DNA of 64,000 bases from Saprospiraceae bacterium (GCA_027488935.1 JAIYAP010000054.1:62001-126000); one strand, 5' to 3'. Counted from the stretch's first letter, positions 44,742 to 54,906 are shown. Translations and numbers: made by a program. The notes: generated by a model from the letters alone, not told the origin.

Positions 44742-46919
44742 ATGAAAAAACGTTATTTGGTTACCGCCGCATTGCCCTATGCCAATGGACCATTGCATAT
44801 TGGGCATTTGGCAGGAGCCTATTTACCCGCAGATATATATGTGCGGTATTTACGCTTGATGGGGAAAGATGTAGTGTTTGTGTGTGGTTCGGATGAGCAT
44901 GGCGCGGCAATTACCGTTAAGGCACGCAAAGAGGGGATTACGCCTCAAGAAATTGTAGACAAATACCATGTCATGTTGCGTGATACCTTTGTGGACATCG
45001 GTATTCATTTTGATTTGTACCACCGTACTTCTAGTCCGCTGCATCACAAGACATCGCAGGATTTCTTTTTAAAATTATTGGAAAACGGTCAGTTTGACGA
45101 AAAAGAGAGCGATCAGTATTACGATCCGGTGGCAGAACAGTTTTTGGCAGACCGTTATATTATTGGTACCTGCCCGAATTGTGCCAATCCGGATGCTTAT
45201 GGCGACCAATGTGAGCGTTGTGGCACAACCTTGAGTCCGACGGAGTTAATTACCCCACGTTCGACCTTAAGTGGCGCAACGCCAGAATTACGTCCAACGA
45301 AGCATTGGTATTTGAAATTGGATGAGCATGAGGCATGGTTGCGTACCTGGATCAATACGGGTATGGTAGATGGGAAACTACAGCACCAGCCTGGCAGTTG
45401 GAAGAACCACGTGGTAGGCCAATGCAACTCCTGGTTAGACAGTGGATTACAGCCTCGTGCGATGACGCGTGATTTGGATTGGGGGGTAGATGTACCCCAG
45501 CATATACCGGGATCGGCAGGTAAAAAGTTGTATGTTTGGCTGGATGCGCCGATTGGATATATTTCAGCCACCAAGCAATGGGCAGCGGATCATGGTAAAG
45601 ACTGGGCGCCCTATTGGCAAAGTGATGATACTGGTTTGGTTCATTTTATTGGAAAAGATAACATCGTATTCCATTGTTTGATCTTTCCAGCAATTTTGAA
45701 GGCGCATGGCGGGTTTATTTTACCGGTGAATGTACCTGCGAATCAGTTTTTGAACCTGGAGGGCCGAAAATTATCGACCTCAAAAAACTGGGCCGTATGG
45801 GTTCATGAATATTGTGCCGATTTTAAAGGGCAGGAAGATGCTTTGCGGTACAATATGATTAAAAACATGCCTGAACAGCGCGATGCTGAATTTACATGGA
45901 AGGGATTTCAGGAAACAACCAATACTGAATTAGTAAACAACCTTGCTAATTTTGTGCATCGGGTACTGGTATTGACCCACAAATATTATGATGGGTTGGT
46001 ACCGGAGGTTGATACCAATCTTGCCATTCGGAGCGGGTGGAACATAGAGCAGGTAGGGTATTTTGATGAAGAGTTGTTGTTGTTGCATCATAAGGTAGAG
46101 GAAATGGGCAAGGAGATCATGCAATTTAATTTTAGGGAGGCTTTGCGGATATTGATGGAAATATCGAGTGCAGGGAATGCCTTGTTGCAATTTAATGAGC
46201 CTTGGAAGACTGTGAAAGACAGTCCGGAGGCCGTGCGGGTGGTATTGAACCTGGGATTGCAATTTGTGGCAGCATTATCGGTAGCGTGTCAGCCGTTTAT
46301 GCCCTTTACTTCAGAGAAGATGCGCAAAATGATCAATTTGCAGTCCGTTTCTGGTAGTGGCGAGTTATTATTCATTTTGAATGATTTGGCGGAGGGCAAC
46401 CCAATTTTGCCTGCCAACCATGCGATCAATACAGCCGAGCATTTATTTACCCGAATTCCGGACGAGGTGATTCAGGCACAGGTTGCGCGATTGGAAGCAA
46501 CCGATCGGACGAACCAGGCCGAAAGCGCTGCGGAATCGGTATCTGCTGAAGAACCGGCAGTTGCTGCATCCGTATCGTATCCGGAGTTGAAAGAGTTTAT
46601 ACAATATGATGATTTTGCGAACATGGACATACGTACCGGCACGATCGTTGCGGCGGAGGCAGTAGAGAAGTCGAAGAAATTATTGAAGTTGCAGGTAGAT
46701 CTTGGTTTTGAGACGAGAACGATTTTATCGGGCATTGCGCTGCATTTTCGGCCGGAATCTGTTGTTGGCCAACAAGTGGTTGTATTAGCGAACTTGGCGC
46801 CGCGTGTGATGATGGGTACCACTTCGGCGGGAATGATCTTGATGGCGGAAGATTCGGAGGGTCAGTTGAGTTTTGTAGCCCCCCCCCAAGGATGGCCCAA
46901 TGGTTTTGGTGTGAAATAG
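44742..46919 (+). CDS. metG: Methionyl-tRNA synthetase
   Basis: 725 residues. HIGH is at residues 19-22, a zinc knuckle CPNCANPDAYGDQCERCG follows, and the KMSKS loop is KLSTS at 343-347 in NLEGRKLSTSKNW. The C-terminal OB domain (DDFANMDIRTGTIVAAEAVEKSKKLLKLQVDLG to VVLANLAPRVMMG) is the tRNA-binding module that dimerises the enzyme. A Glu/Ala-rich linker precedes it. Likely co-transcribed with the HD-domain gene. Confidence 0.98.
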   Translation: MKKRYLVTAALPYANGPLHIGHLAGAYLPADIYVRYLRLMGKDVVFVCGSDEHGAAITVKARKEGITPQEIVDKYHVMLRDTFVDIGIHFDLYHRTSSPLHHKTSQDFFLKLLENGQFDEKESDQYYDPVAEQFLADRYIIGTCPNCANPDAYGDQCERCGTTLSPTELITPRSTLSGATPELRPTKHWYLKLDEHEAWLRTWINTGMVDGKLQHQPGSWKNHVVGQCNSWLDSGLQPRAMTRDLDWGVDVPQHIPGSAGKKLYVWLDAPIGYISATKQWAADHGKDWAPYWQSDDTGLVHFIGKDNIVFHCLIFPAILKAHGGFILPVNVPANQFLNLEGRKLSTSKNWAVWVHEYCADFKGQEDALRYNMIKNMPEQRDAEFTWKGFQETTNTELVNNLANFVHRVLVLTHKYYDGLVPEVDTNLAIRSGWNIEQVGYFDEELLLLHHKVEEMGKEIMQFNFREALRILMEISSAGNALLQFNEPWKTVKDSPEAVRVVLNLGLQFVAALSVACQPFMPFTSEKMRKMINLQSVSGSGELLFILNDLAEGNPILPANHAINTAEHLFTRIPDEVIQAQVARLEATDRTNQAESAAESVSAEEPAVAASVSYPELKEFIQYDDFANMDIRTGTIVAAEAVEKSKKLLKLQVDLGFETRTILSGIALHFRPESVVGQQVVVLANLAPRVMMGTTSAGMILMAEDSEGQLSFVAPPQGWPNGFGVK

Positions 46920-46937
46920 TGTGATATTTTTATTTTT

Positions 46938-46968
46938 TTTCCTTTTTCATTCCTAAGAATTACCTTTG
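46938..46968 (+). promoter_or_regulatory. Promoter of the PpiD-like gene
   Basis: TACCTTTG at 46961-46968, an exact TAnnTTTG followed by CGG. The -33 region is a T-rich run rather than a clear TTTG. It is 69 bases before the start at 47037. Confidence 0.5.
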
Positions 46969-47036
46969 CGGTTGCTTTTTCGGAAGCACTGAACAAAAAA
47001 TACTTAAAATTCTGATTTTCAAATAATTACGGCAAA

Positions 47037-49145
47037 ATGGCTTTAATCGGAACGATTCGAAAAAACGGGTGGATCCTCATTGTGATGATGACACTTGCGT
47101 TGGGTGGGTTCATCCTCATGGAAATTATTTCGAATGCGCAGCGCAACAGTGCAGGTGATGCAAACACACTTGGAAAGGTAAATGGTGAAGAAATCAGACG
47201 TGCTGATTTTGAAAAGTACCAGGCATTGATCTATTCCAGTGCGGATGGTAACAGCAGTTATCAAGTACGTGGGCAGGCTTGGGAATATTTTGTTGAGCGC
47301 GCATTGATGACCCAACTATCCGACAAATTGGGCTTGGGCATCTGCAGAGATGAACTGCGTGACCTTGAGTTTGGTGCAAACATTAGTCCACTGATCAAAG
47401 AGCGGTATAAATCGCCAGATGGTTCACTCAACGTGAACTATTTGAACAGTGTTAAAAACGCAATTGACGCAGGTCAATTGGTCGATCAACAGCAATTTCC
47501 ATTTCGTACTGCCTGGATTGAACAGGAGCACGAGATTGTGAAAGAGCGTTTGATTGAGAAAGTTTCCACGCTTCTTTCCAAGGGCATGTACACTCCAACC
47601 TGGCAGGCTGAAATGGCTTACCGTGAAAACAACGAGCGTTTGGAGTTCCGTTATGTGCGCTTGCCTTACGAAAAAGTAAAGGATGAAGAAGCCGTGTTGA
47701 CGGACGCCGATTTTTCTACTTTTTTGAAAGAAAACCCACATTTGTATGATGCACAGGAAGAAAGCCGTGTATTGTCGTATGCTGTTTTCAATGTAGTGCC
47801 AACTGCTGCTGATACTGCTTCAGCGCGCGAAAGCATTTTGAAATTGAAGACAGATTGGACGCCTTCAAAAAATGACTCTACCTACGTAACGACCAATAAT
47901 GGCGTGTACGATGCAACGTATAAAGTGAAAAGTGCACTGCCTGTTGCAGTTGCAGACACTTTAATGCGTTTGGCACCAGGTGCTTTGTTTGGTCCATATC
48001 TGGATGGTGGTGCCTGGAATATTGGTAAATTGCTTGATCGCAAAACGCTTCCGGACTCTGTTCGTGCGCGCCACATCTTGTTGAAAGGCAACAATCCGGC
48101 CTTTGCCAATACTTTGGACAGCTTGAAAGGTTTGATTACCAGCGGCAAAGCGCGTTTTGACTCGCTTGCGCTCAAAGTGAGCCAAGACGGTTCTGCTCCG
48201 AAAGGGGGTGATTTGGGCTGGTTTGCGAATGGCATGATGGTTCCTGAGTTCAACAATGTATGTTTTTATCAGGCTGAGCAAGGCAAGTTATACATAGTGA
48301 GAACCCAATTTGGCTATCACCTGTTGGAAGTAACTGGCAAGAAGTTTATAAAAAATGAAGCCGGTGTACGGGCTGTTTTCTTGAAACAGCGTGTAGAACC
48401 TGGTAAAACCACCCAGCAAATCGCCAAAGACAAAGCGATTGCATTGGTACAAGGTGTGAAAAACCTGGGCGATTTGACCACACAGGCTACGCAACAGAAC
48501 ATTGAACTGCAGAGCAGCAAAAGTTTGAAAGCCAATGATTACGCACTTGATGGCCTGGGTACCGGTTCGGATGCCCGTGAAGTTGTACGTTGGGCCTTTG
48601 GTGAAAATGTGAAAGCAGGAAACGTTAGTAAAGACGTTTTCTCTTTCCGCGATGAAACTGGTGGTTACTTTGACAGTAAGTATCTTGTAGCCGCTTTAAA
48701 AAGCATTGCACCGAAAGGAAAGGCGACGGTTGCGATCTTGAAATCGCTCCCAGAAGCAGAGCAGAAAGTGAAGCAAATCAAAAAAGGCGAAGTGCTGAAG
48801 GCTAAAATCGGCTCTAATACGGATATGAATGCCGTTGCAGCCCAGTTCGAATCCAAAGTAGATACGGTGAAAGCAGTATCGATGATGTCTTCAGGGGGCG
48901 AACCACGGGTATTGGGTACGGTATTCCGTTTGGCAAAAGGTGAAACGAGTGCTCCTATTTTGGGTGCAAGTGGTGTTTATATCCTTCAAACGCTGTCGGA
49001 TAAGCCGCAAACACAAATTCCTGCAGACCTAACGATGTTCCGCAAGCAGTATACTTCCAGTGCAGCTTCTTCGATTCGGACCAACATCATGGCCACGCTG
49101 AAGAAGGAAGCCAACATTAAAGATAACCGCAGTCGATTCTATTAA
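47037..49145 (+). CDS. PpiD/SurA-like peptidyl-prolyl isomerase
   Basis: 702 residues. One N-terminal membrane span (GWILIVMMTLALGGFILMEII, about 11-31) and a SurA-N-like chaperone part (LGKVNGEEIRRADFEKYQALI), then a parvulin domain around residues 340-445 (RARHILLKGNNPAFANTLDSL, DGSAPKGGDLGWFANGMMVPEFNN, TQFGYHLLEVTGKK). A long C-terminal chaperone-like region follows. Anchored in the inner membrane, it should help outer-membrane and secreted proteins fold after Sec export. Confidence 0.93.
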   Translation: MALIGTIRKNGWILIVMMTLALGGFILMEIISNAQRNSAGDANTLGKVNGEEIRRADFEKYQALIYSSADGNSSYQVRGQAWEYFVERALMTQLSDKLGLGICRDELRDLEFGANISPLIKERYKSPDGSLNVNYLNSVKNAIDAGQLVDQQQFPFRTAWIEQEHEIVKERLIEKVSTLLSKGMYTPTWQAEMAYRENNERLEFRYVRLPYEKVKDEEAVLTDADFSTFLKENPHLYDAQEESRVLSYAVFNVVPTAADTASARESILKLKTDWTPSKNDSTYVTTNNGVYDATYKVKSALPVAVADTLMRLAPGALFGPYLDGGAWNIGKLLDRKTLPDSVRARHILLKGNNPAFANTLDSLKGLITSGKARFDSLALKVSQDGSAPKGGDLGWFANGMMVPEFNNVCFYQAEQGKLYIVRTQFGYHLLEVTGKKFIKNEAGVRAVFLKQRVEPGKTTQQIAKDKAIALVQGVKNLGDLTTQATQQNIELQSSKSLKANDYALDGLGTGSDAREVVRWAFGENVKAGNVSKDVFSFRDETGGYFDSKYLVAALKSIAPKGKATVAILKSLPEAEQKVKQIKKGEVLKAKIGSNTDMNAVAAQFESKVDTVKAVSMMSSGGEPRVLGTVFRLAKGETSAPILGASGVYILQTLSDKPQTQIPADLTMFRKQYTSSAASSIRTNIMATLKKEANIKDNRSRFY

Positions 49146-49168
49146 TCGAGCGGCGTTTTATACAGCAT

Positions 49169-49225
49169 AAAGCGGCTGTCCGAGTTTTCAGGTTTAAATC
49201 CTGCACTCGTGACAGCCGCTTTTTT
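49169..49225. terminator. Bidirectional terminator
   Basis: A perfect 12-bp stem (49169-49180 with 49211-49222) extended by CGAG/CTCG inside and ending in TTTTT. Separates the converging PpiD-like and aldehyde dehydrogenase genes. Confidence 0.85.
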
Positions 49226-49226
49226 A

Positions 49227-50675
49227 TTAGAACCATCGTGCGACACCTTTGAGCAGAAATCTGGCTAACTTACCACCATAGGGGGGCATAAAAAGAAGGG
49301 TGTGTGGGAAAATTCGGTTTTGAAAGGTAATCCCGCGTTGATTGATGAATTCCATAAAACCAAATTCACCGTGTCCTTTGCCTATGCCGCTGTTGTTGCT
49401 GCCACCAAACGGCAGGTCGTTGTGGTAGAACTGGATGGCACATTCATTGACCGCTACTCCACCGCTGCGTGTTTCGGCAAAAATTTGTTCAATAAATCGC
49501 TTGCGGGCACTGAAAATATACATGGCAAGCGGCCGTTCGTCTTTGTTGACGTATTCTATTACCTCCTCAATATGTTTGAAGGTTCGGATGGCCAATACCG
49601 GGCCGAATACTTCTTCCTTCCAAATTTTTGCATGTTCGGGAACATGATCGAGCAGGGTTGGTTCGATATATCGTTCGGCGGCGTTGGTATTGCCACCAAA
49701 AACTAATTGGGCACCTTGCGCGAGGGCATCATCTAGCAAGGCTTTTACCCGGCTAAAATGGCGATCGGTGCTTAAACGTGCGTAGTCGGGAGTAGTTGCC
49801 CGTGCTTCCGGGGTATTGCCGTAAAATTTTTCGCTTTTCTCTTTTAATTTCAGGAGCAGCGCTTCCTTCACATTTTCGTGCACGAGCACATAATCGGGAG
49901 CGATGCAAATTTGTCCGGCGTTCATGGCATTGATCCATGAAATCTGGGCGGCGGCGAGGTTTAAATTGGCCGTTTCATCGATGATTACGGGGCTTTTTCC
50001 GCCTAATTCGAGGGTAACCGAAGCGAGGTGTTCGGCAGCAGCGCGCATCACAATTTTTCCTACTTGTGGACTTCCGGTAAAAAAGATATGGTTGAATGGT
50101 AAAGCCAGGAGTTGCGTGGATTCTTCGACCGCGCCTTCCACCACCGCTACTTCATTGGCCGGGAACACCGCCTCTATGATTTTTTTCATAACTGCCGAAC
50201 TGTGTGGCGCCAATTCGGAAGGTTTCAGGACCACCACGTTGCCTGCAGCTACAGCGAGTGCAACGGGTGCCAGGCTCAGGCAGAACGGAAAATTCCAGGG
50301 TGCGATGATCAAGCAAACACCTTTGGGTTCGTACCGAATCTCGGAACGGGTTCCGATCATCATAAGCGGCATTCCGACCCGCTTGGGCGTTAACCAGGCA
50401 CGCAGGTTTCGAATGGCATGTCGGATTTCCGTATTGACGACGCCGATTTCAGAAATGGCAACTTCGGTTGGACTTTTTCGAAAATCGGCCCACATGGCCT
50501 CATTGATCTCCTCCTGGAAGTGCAACATGGTGGCGTGGAAGCGTTTGAGTTTTGCAATACGCGCACGCACAGTAGTTCGGCCGACGTTGAATTGGTTGGC
50601 TTTCAGGTTTTCGAAAATCGCTTGAATATCATGCGATTGCGAAATTTTATCGGGTGCAATAGCCAGTTCTGACAT
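49227..50675 (-). CDS. Aldehyde dehydrogenase family protein
   Basis: 482 residues. Catalytic Glu223 in LELGGKSPVIID and Cys257 in NAGQICIAPDYVL, and NAD-binding PWNFP and FTGSPQVGK are intact. The shorter length and the C-terminal hydrophobic/basic tail (FMPPYGGKLARFLLKGVARWF) match the class 3 or fatty-aldehyde dehydrogenase branch, in which the tail touches membrane. It oxidises aldehydes to acids with NAD(P)+; the in vivo substrate is not shown. Confidence 0.93.
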   Translation of the reverse strand: MSELAIAPDKISQSHDIQAIFENLKANQFNVGRTTVRARIAKLKRFHATMLHFQEEINEAMWADFRKSPTEVAISEIGVVNTEIRHAIRNLRAWLTPKRVGMPLMMIGTRSEIRYEPKGVCLIIAPWNFPFCLSLAPVALAVAAGNVVVLKPSELAPHSSAVMKKIIEAVFPANEVAVVEGAVEESTQLLALPFNHIFFTGSPQVGKIVMRAAAEHLASVTLELGGKSPVIIDETANLNLAAAQISWINAMNAGQICIAPDYVLVHENVKEALLLKLKEKSEKFYGNTPEARATTPDYARLSTDRHFSRVKALLDDALAQGAQLVFGGNTNAAERYIEPTLLDHVPEHAKIWKEEVFGPVLAIRTFKHIEEVIEYVNKDERPLAMYIFSARKRFIEQIFAETRSGGVAVNECAIQFYHNDLPFGGSNNSGIGKGHGEFGFMEFINQRGITFQNRIFPHTLLFMPPYGGKLARFLLKGVARWF

Positions 50676-50892
50676 AGATAACTTTTTTAATACTGTAGTT
50701 GGTGAATCAAAGTTCGGGAAAGTTTTTTAAAGTTTGGTGAAAAATAAATTTGGAAATTAGTGTGGCAGGTCCTAAAATTGGGGGACCAAAGCACCAAAAT
50801 GTTACGACTATAAACGAAGATAACGAAACAATGGATTTCGAAAAACCGCTTTAATCACTTCTAACGTTCATTTTAAAATTTGTGCGATTATG

Positions 50893-51195
50893 ATGAAAAT
50901 TCAAGTAAAATCCGTTCATTTTCATGCTGATTCCAAGTTGTTAGCATTTATTGAAGAAAAAATCAGCAGGCTCAATCGTTATTTTGAGCATACATTAGAA
51001 GCGGAGGTTCATTTAAAATTGCAGGATACGGGGTCGCGCGTGCGGGAAAAAATTGCGGAGATTCGTTTAAAAGTACCCGGCAGTGTGCTGGTTTATAAAA
51101 AAAGTGGAAAGACATTTGAAACGGCGGTACATGCGGCGGCGGATAATTTGAAGCGGCAGTTGGTACAGTTTAAAGAGCGCCGCATACGATCATAA
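50893..51195 (+). CDS. hpf: Ribosome hibernation-promoting factor (HPF/RaiA family, short form)
   Basis: 100 residues from 50893 (an ATG directly before at 50890 is possible). MKIQVKSVHFHADSKLLAFIEEKISRLNRYF and the basic KSGKTFETAVHAAADNLKRQLVQFKER match the beta-alpha-beta fold that occupies the mRNA/tRNA channel of the 30S in resting cells. There is no C-terminal dimerisation domain, so it is the short type. Ends in a terminator. Confidence 0.93.
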   Translation: MKIQVKSVHFHADSKLLAFIEEKISRLNRYFEHTLEAEVHLKLQDTGSRVREKIAEIRLKVPGSVLVYKKSGKTFETAVHAAADNLKRQLVQFKERRIRS

Positions 51196-51215
51196 AAATT
51201 ACGGTTTACCATCAC

Positions 51216-51255
51216 AAAAGCGCTTGTCTGGCAATTGTCCCAGGCAAGCGCTTTT
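51216..51255 (+). terminator. Intrinsic terminator after hpf
   Basis: A perfect 11-bp stem (51216-51226 with 51245-51255) with an inner TGG/CCA, followed by T and a further TTTTTT tract eight bases on. Confidence 0.8.
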
Positions 51256-51325
51256 TGGTTTTTTGTCTAAATATTGAATATTACTCGTGCGGAACATTTA
51301 CATTTGTATTGTTCTATACCATTTT

Positions 51326-51688
51326 ATGTTGAAGCAAGGACCATTTTATCGGCAATTCACGGCTTATCTGCTTGCGCTGTTGTTTACGGCGGGTTGGATG
51401 TTGCGTGCGACGCATGAGATGTTGCTTCATGCTGATCACACGCATGCAATATGCGAGGCTGCATACCAGCAGGATTCGAATAAGCATTTACATGGTTCGG
51501 AATATGCGCCGAAGCAGGATTGTCCGATCTGTGCCGTTTGGTTTTCAGCAGTAACGTTGGTAAGTCCTGGCACGGACTTGCTTTTAACTGCCAGTTTACC
51601 TAAAAAACTGGATTTTTTAAAGCATAGTGCACCTGATTCGCGGCGATTTTATGCTATTGTCCAGTTGCGCGGCCCACCTGCTTTTTAG
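51326..51688 (+). CDS. Small His/Cys-containing membrane or exported protein
   Basis: 120 residues from the ATG at 51326 (a GTG at 51287 would add 13). After a basic start comes one hydrophobic stretch (FTAYLLALLFTAGWML, about 10-25), then a His-rich segment (THEMLLHADHTHAICEAA, HLHGSEY) and CPIC at about 64-67. The layout resembles DUF2946-like proteins that precede metal-related TonB receptors, but I cannot confirm the family. Its stop is 72 bases before the TonB receptor start, suggesting a common role in metal uptake or sensing. Confidence 0.65.
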   Translation: MLKQGPFYRQFTAYLLALLFTAGWMLRATHEMLLHADHTHAICEAAYQQDSNKHLHGSEYAPKQDCPICAVWFSAVTLVSPGTDLLLTASLPKKLDFLKHSAPDSRRFYAIVQLRGPPAF

Positions 51689-51760
51689 TTTCCATTTCCA
51701 TATTTCTCCATTGTTGCCGCAGTATTCTACTGACGGTGTATCCACTTTTAAGGAAAATCC

Positions 51761-54124
51761 ATGTTAAACGACAAGGCCCGATTATTCGGTGCACTGGTTG
51801 TAAGTTGTTGTTTATCTGCTGGTTTGCAGGCACAAGACTGCCATCAGGCATTGCGCGGGTATATTTTAGATGCTGAAAGCAAAGCGCCTTTAGCATACGC
51901 CTCCATTTTTGTGAAATCGCTTGGACGTGGTGCCATTTCGGATGAGCACGGCTATTACAGCATTACAGATTTGTGTGACACCTCCGAATACGTGCTTGAA
52001 TTGCGTCACATTGAATGTGCACATGAGACCCTTCGGGTGCGTTTAAAAGAAAACCAGGAGATCAATTTTGAATTGCGGCACAATGCGGTGTTGCATGAGG
52101 TGCTTATTTCGGAAAAGGCCGTTGCGCCTCCGCCTACCCAGGCTGAAAGCACGGTGCAGCAGGTTGATTTAGCGTCGGCAAAAGGATTGGGTTTGGGCGA
52201 AACCCTTCGAAAGTTGCCAGGCGTAAGTTTGCTTAATTCCGGCGCAAACGTGTCAAAACCTGTCATTCAGGGGTTGCATTCCAACCGAATTGCCATTGTA
52301 TCGGACGGGGTGACTTTGCAAAGTCAGCAATGGGGCAACGATCATGCGCCAGAGATTGATCCATTTACTGCCGATAAAATAACGGTTGTAAAGGGAGCAG
52401 CAGGGGTTCGGTACGGTGTGGGTGCGATGGGCGGCGCGGTAATTTTGGAGCCAGCATCCCTGCGGGCACAAGCTGGATTAAATGGTTGGTTGTCGGTGGG
52501 CGGGTACAGCAATGGGGCGGGCGGGGTTGTTTCCGGGGCAATGGATTGGCGGCCTGCACGAGGCAATTTGGCCTTTCGGTTACAAGGGACGGCAAAGCGC
52601 AGCGGCAATTTACGTGCACCGGATTACTGGTTGGGAAACACTGCTGCGTTGGAACTCGATTTTTCGGCCTTGGCAGGCTGGAAAAGTGCGCATTGGGACC
52701 ATACTTTAAGTGTAAGCCAGTTTAATCAGGATTATGGGATTTTGCGTTCGGCGCATACGGGTAGTCTGGAAGATTTACGTGCAGCCATTGCTGCGGATAC
52801 ACCGCGTAACAATGTAAATCAATTTAGTTATTTGCTGGATCGGCCGATGCAGCGGGTACGGCATAGTGTGCTCAAGTATCGGAGTGTTTACCGGATCAAT
52901 GATGTATGGAAACTGCGTGGGCAGTACAGTTTTCAATACAACCAGCGCAAGGAATATGACCGGGGGCGCAATGGCCTGGTATCGGGCGGGAATGCCCAGA
53001 TTAGTTTTCAGTTGTGGAGCAATACCCTTGATTTGGCACTGGAGCATTTGCCCATTCGGCATTGGGAAGGCGGTATTGGGGTACAATCCATGCAGCAATT
53101 GAATTATGTGAGCCGAGGTGGTTTCATTCCAGATTACCTGGGATGGGCAGGCTCGGTATGGATGCTGGAGCGTTGGCGACGTTATCCGACGCCTTTGGAG
53201 TTTGATATCGGCTTGCGCTACGATTATCGTTGGAACCATATAACCACCACGGGCAATGGCAACAATAATTTGGATAAACGGCTTTGGTTTGGCAATGTTT
53301 CGGGGGTTGCGGGGGTGTTGTACCATGTTACGCCAAAAGTGCAGGTTAAGTTGAATACGGGTTATGCCTGGCGGCCTCCTGCGGTGAATGAGTTGTACGC
53401 GCGGGGCGTGCACCAAGGCGCAGGCACCTACGAGCAGGGCAATGCGGCATTGCAATCGGAAAAAGCCTGGAATACCAACCTTAGTGTTGACTGGGACCAC
53501 CGTTGGCTGACCACAAACCTTACCCTCTATCGCAATCAGATTCAAGGGTTTATTTACTTAAATCAGCCCAAAGACAGCATCGTGACAACGGTGCGCGGCC
53601 CCTACCCTGCTTATTTTTACCAACAAGACCAGGTTGTTATAAGGGGAATGGACGGCAATTTTTCGGTGAAGTTGGGTCGTCATTTATCTTTAGAGTCGCA
53701 GGTCTCCTTGTTACGCGGGTATCGATTGGCTAAAACGAGCACCCAGGAAAGCGCCGTGCAGGATTGGCTGCCCCTGATGCCTGCTGACCGGTATCAGTAT
53801 GGGATCAAATGGACCTTTAAGGAGGGCGAAAAATCTATAGGAACGCCCAGTTTTGTGCGTATTTCGGGCACCAGTGTACAACGGCAGATTCGGATACCGG
53901 ATGCGGGATTGACCAAACCGGCTCCGGCAAAGTACACTGTACTGACTTTAGATGCGGGACATACGTTCAATTTGGGCAAACACCCATTGGAACTGGGTTT
54001 CAGTGTTCAAAATTTATTGAATACCCGCTATCGGGATTACCTCAATTTTTTTCGATTTTATGCGGATGAATTGGGGGCAAATGTGGGTGTGCGGGCCAAA
54101 TGGCGATTTGGCAGCACCCTTTAA
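51761..54124 (+). CDS. TonB-dependent receptor, possible metal or metallophore uptake
   Basis: 787 residues. Signal peptide (LFGALVVSCCLSAGLQA), CarboxypepD_reg-like domain (about 28-110: LRGYILDAESKAPLAYASIFVKSLGRGAISDEHGYYSI), plug with LGETLRKLPGVSLLNSGANVSKPVIQGLHSNRI and GAAGVRYGVGAMGGAVIL, and a barrel ending GVRAKWRFGSTL. The size and plug type are of the siderophore/metal receptor group, not the SusC group. It is flanked by a His/Cys-rich small protein and a lipoprotein. The ligand is inferred only from this context. Confidence 0.93.
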   Translation: MLNDKARLFGALVVSCCLSAGLQAQDCHQALRGYILDAESKAPLAYASIFVKSLGRGAISDEHGYYSITDLCDTSEYVLELRHIECAHETLRVRLKENQEINFELRHNAVLHEVLISEKAVAPPPTQAESTVQQVDLASAKGLGLGETLRKLPGVSLLNSGANVSKPVIQGLHSNRIAIVSDGVTLQSQQWGNDHAPEIDPFTADKITVVKGAAGVRYGVGAMGGAVILEPASLRAQAGLNGWLSVGGYSNGAGGVVSGAMDWRPARGNLAFRLQGTAKRSGNLRAPDYWLGNTAALELDFSALAGWKSAHWDHTLSVSQFNQDYGILRSAHTGSLEDLRAAIAADTPRNNVNQFSYLLDRPMQRVRHSVLKYRSVYRINDVWKLRGQYSFQYNQRKEYDRGRNGLVSGGNAQISFQLWSNTLDLALEHLPIRHWEGGIGVQSMQQLNYVSRGGFIPDYLGWAGSVWMLERWRRYPTPLEFDIGLRYDYRWNHITTTGNGNNNLDKRLWFGNVSGVAGVLYHVTPKVQVKLNTGYAWRPPAVNELYARGVHQGAGTYEQGNAALQSEKAWNTNLSVDWDHRWLTTNLTLYRNQIQGFIYLNQPKDSIVTTVRGPYPAYFYQQDQVVIRGMDGNFSVKLGRHLSLESQVSLLRGYRLAKTSTQESAVQDWLPLMPADRYQYGIKWTFKEGEKSIGTPSFVRISGTSVQRQIRIPDAGLTKPAPAKYTVLTLDAGHTFNLGKHPLELGFSVQNLLNTRYRDYLNFFRFYADELGANVGVRAKWRFGSTL

Positions 54125-54155
54125 ACCTTATTTTTCATTTTTTAAAATTCAAACA

Positions 54156-54692
54156 ATGGCTTACTCAAAAATTCAATTTTCAAAATTTCTAATGCTTTTG
54201 ATTGCGGTATCTGCTACATTGGTTGTTGGTTGTAAAAAGGATGCTGCCACGTTGGAAGAAAAAATTACTAAAATAGAAGTACACCTCACGGGTATCAATG
54301 GCAGTACATTCAACGAAGAATTTTCGGCCGAGGATCCTGATGCTGATGGCGTATTCAATACCATCGCGTCGATCGATATCCCGGTGAATACCGTTTTTAA
54401 TGTGCACGTACATGTGTACGATGGCACCACGGAATTAGACAGTGAAATAGCGGCAGAAAGTAACGATCATTTATTCGTGTACCAGGTTACTGGCGGCAAC
54501 CTGGTGGTAGGCGATTTGAATTTGGATGCAGCTGGAAAAACGTTTGGCCAGGATTCTAAATGGACCAGTGCTGCAGCCTCTACGGGTAGTGTACGCATTA
54601 AGTTGATTCATGAGCCGACCGATAAGAACAATACCACTGATCCGGGAGGATCGGTTGATTTTGATGTGACTTTCCCGGTTAAAGTACAGTAA
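54156..54692 (+). CDS. Lipoprotein partner of the TonB receptor
   Basis: 178 residues from 54156; lipobox VVGC with Cys26 after a hydrophobic signal. The mature part is beta-rich and acidic with EEFSAEDPDADGVFNTIASIDIPVNTVFNVHVHVYDG and a C-terminal SVRIKLIHEPTDKNNTTDPGGSVDFDVTFPVKV. It resembles the roughly 180-residue lipoproteins found after metal-type TonB receptors in Flavobacteriia, a recollection I cannot verify here. Starts 31 bases after the receptor stop, so probably co-transcribed. Confidence 0.75.
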   Translation: MAYSKIQFSKFLMLLIAVSATLVVGCKKDAATLEEKITKIEVHLTGINGSTFNEEFSAEDPDADGVFNTIASIDIPVNTVFNVHVHVYDGTTELDSEIAAESNDHLFVYQVTGGNLVVGDLNLDAAGKTFGQDSKWTSAAASTGSVRIKLIHEPTDKNNTTDPGGSVDFDVTFPVKVQ

Positions 54693-54717
54693 TTCAATTC
54701 CTTTGTAAGATAACAAG

Positions 54718-54760
54718 ACCGAGTTGATGGGAAGATACCTGTCTGCTCGGTTTTCTTTTT
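54718..54760 (+). terminator. Probable terminator after the lipoprotein gene
   Basis: A 6-bp stem (54718-54723 with 54746-54751) followed by TTTCTTTTT. The long loop makes it weaker than the others in the window. Confidence 0.5.
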
Positions 54761-54906
54761 CAGATTATTGATGATCGTCAAATCTTTGTCATATTTGCAT
54801 ATATCATTATTTAACTTTGCCACGCATGCATGAATAGTTCGTATTTTTACAGGTATTGCTTCACCCCAAAGAATAAAATTATTGAGATAACTAAATTATA
54901 ATAGCA

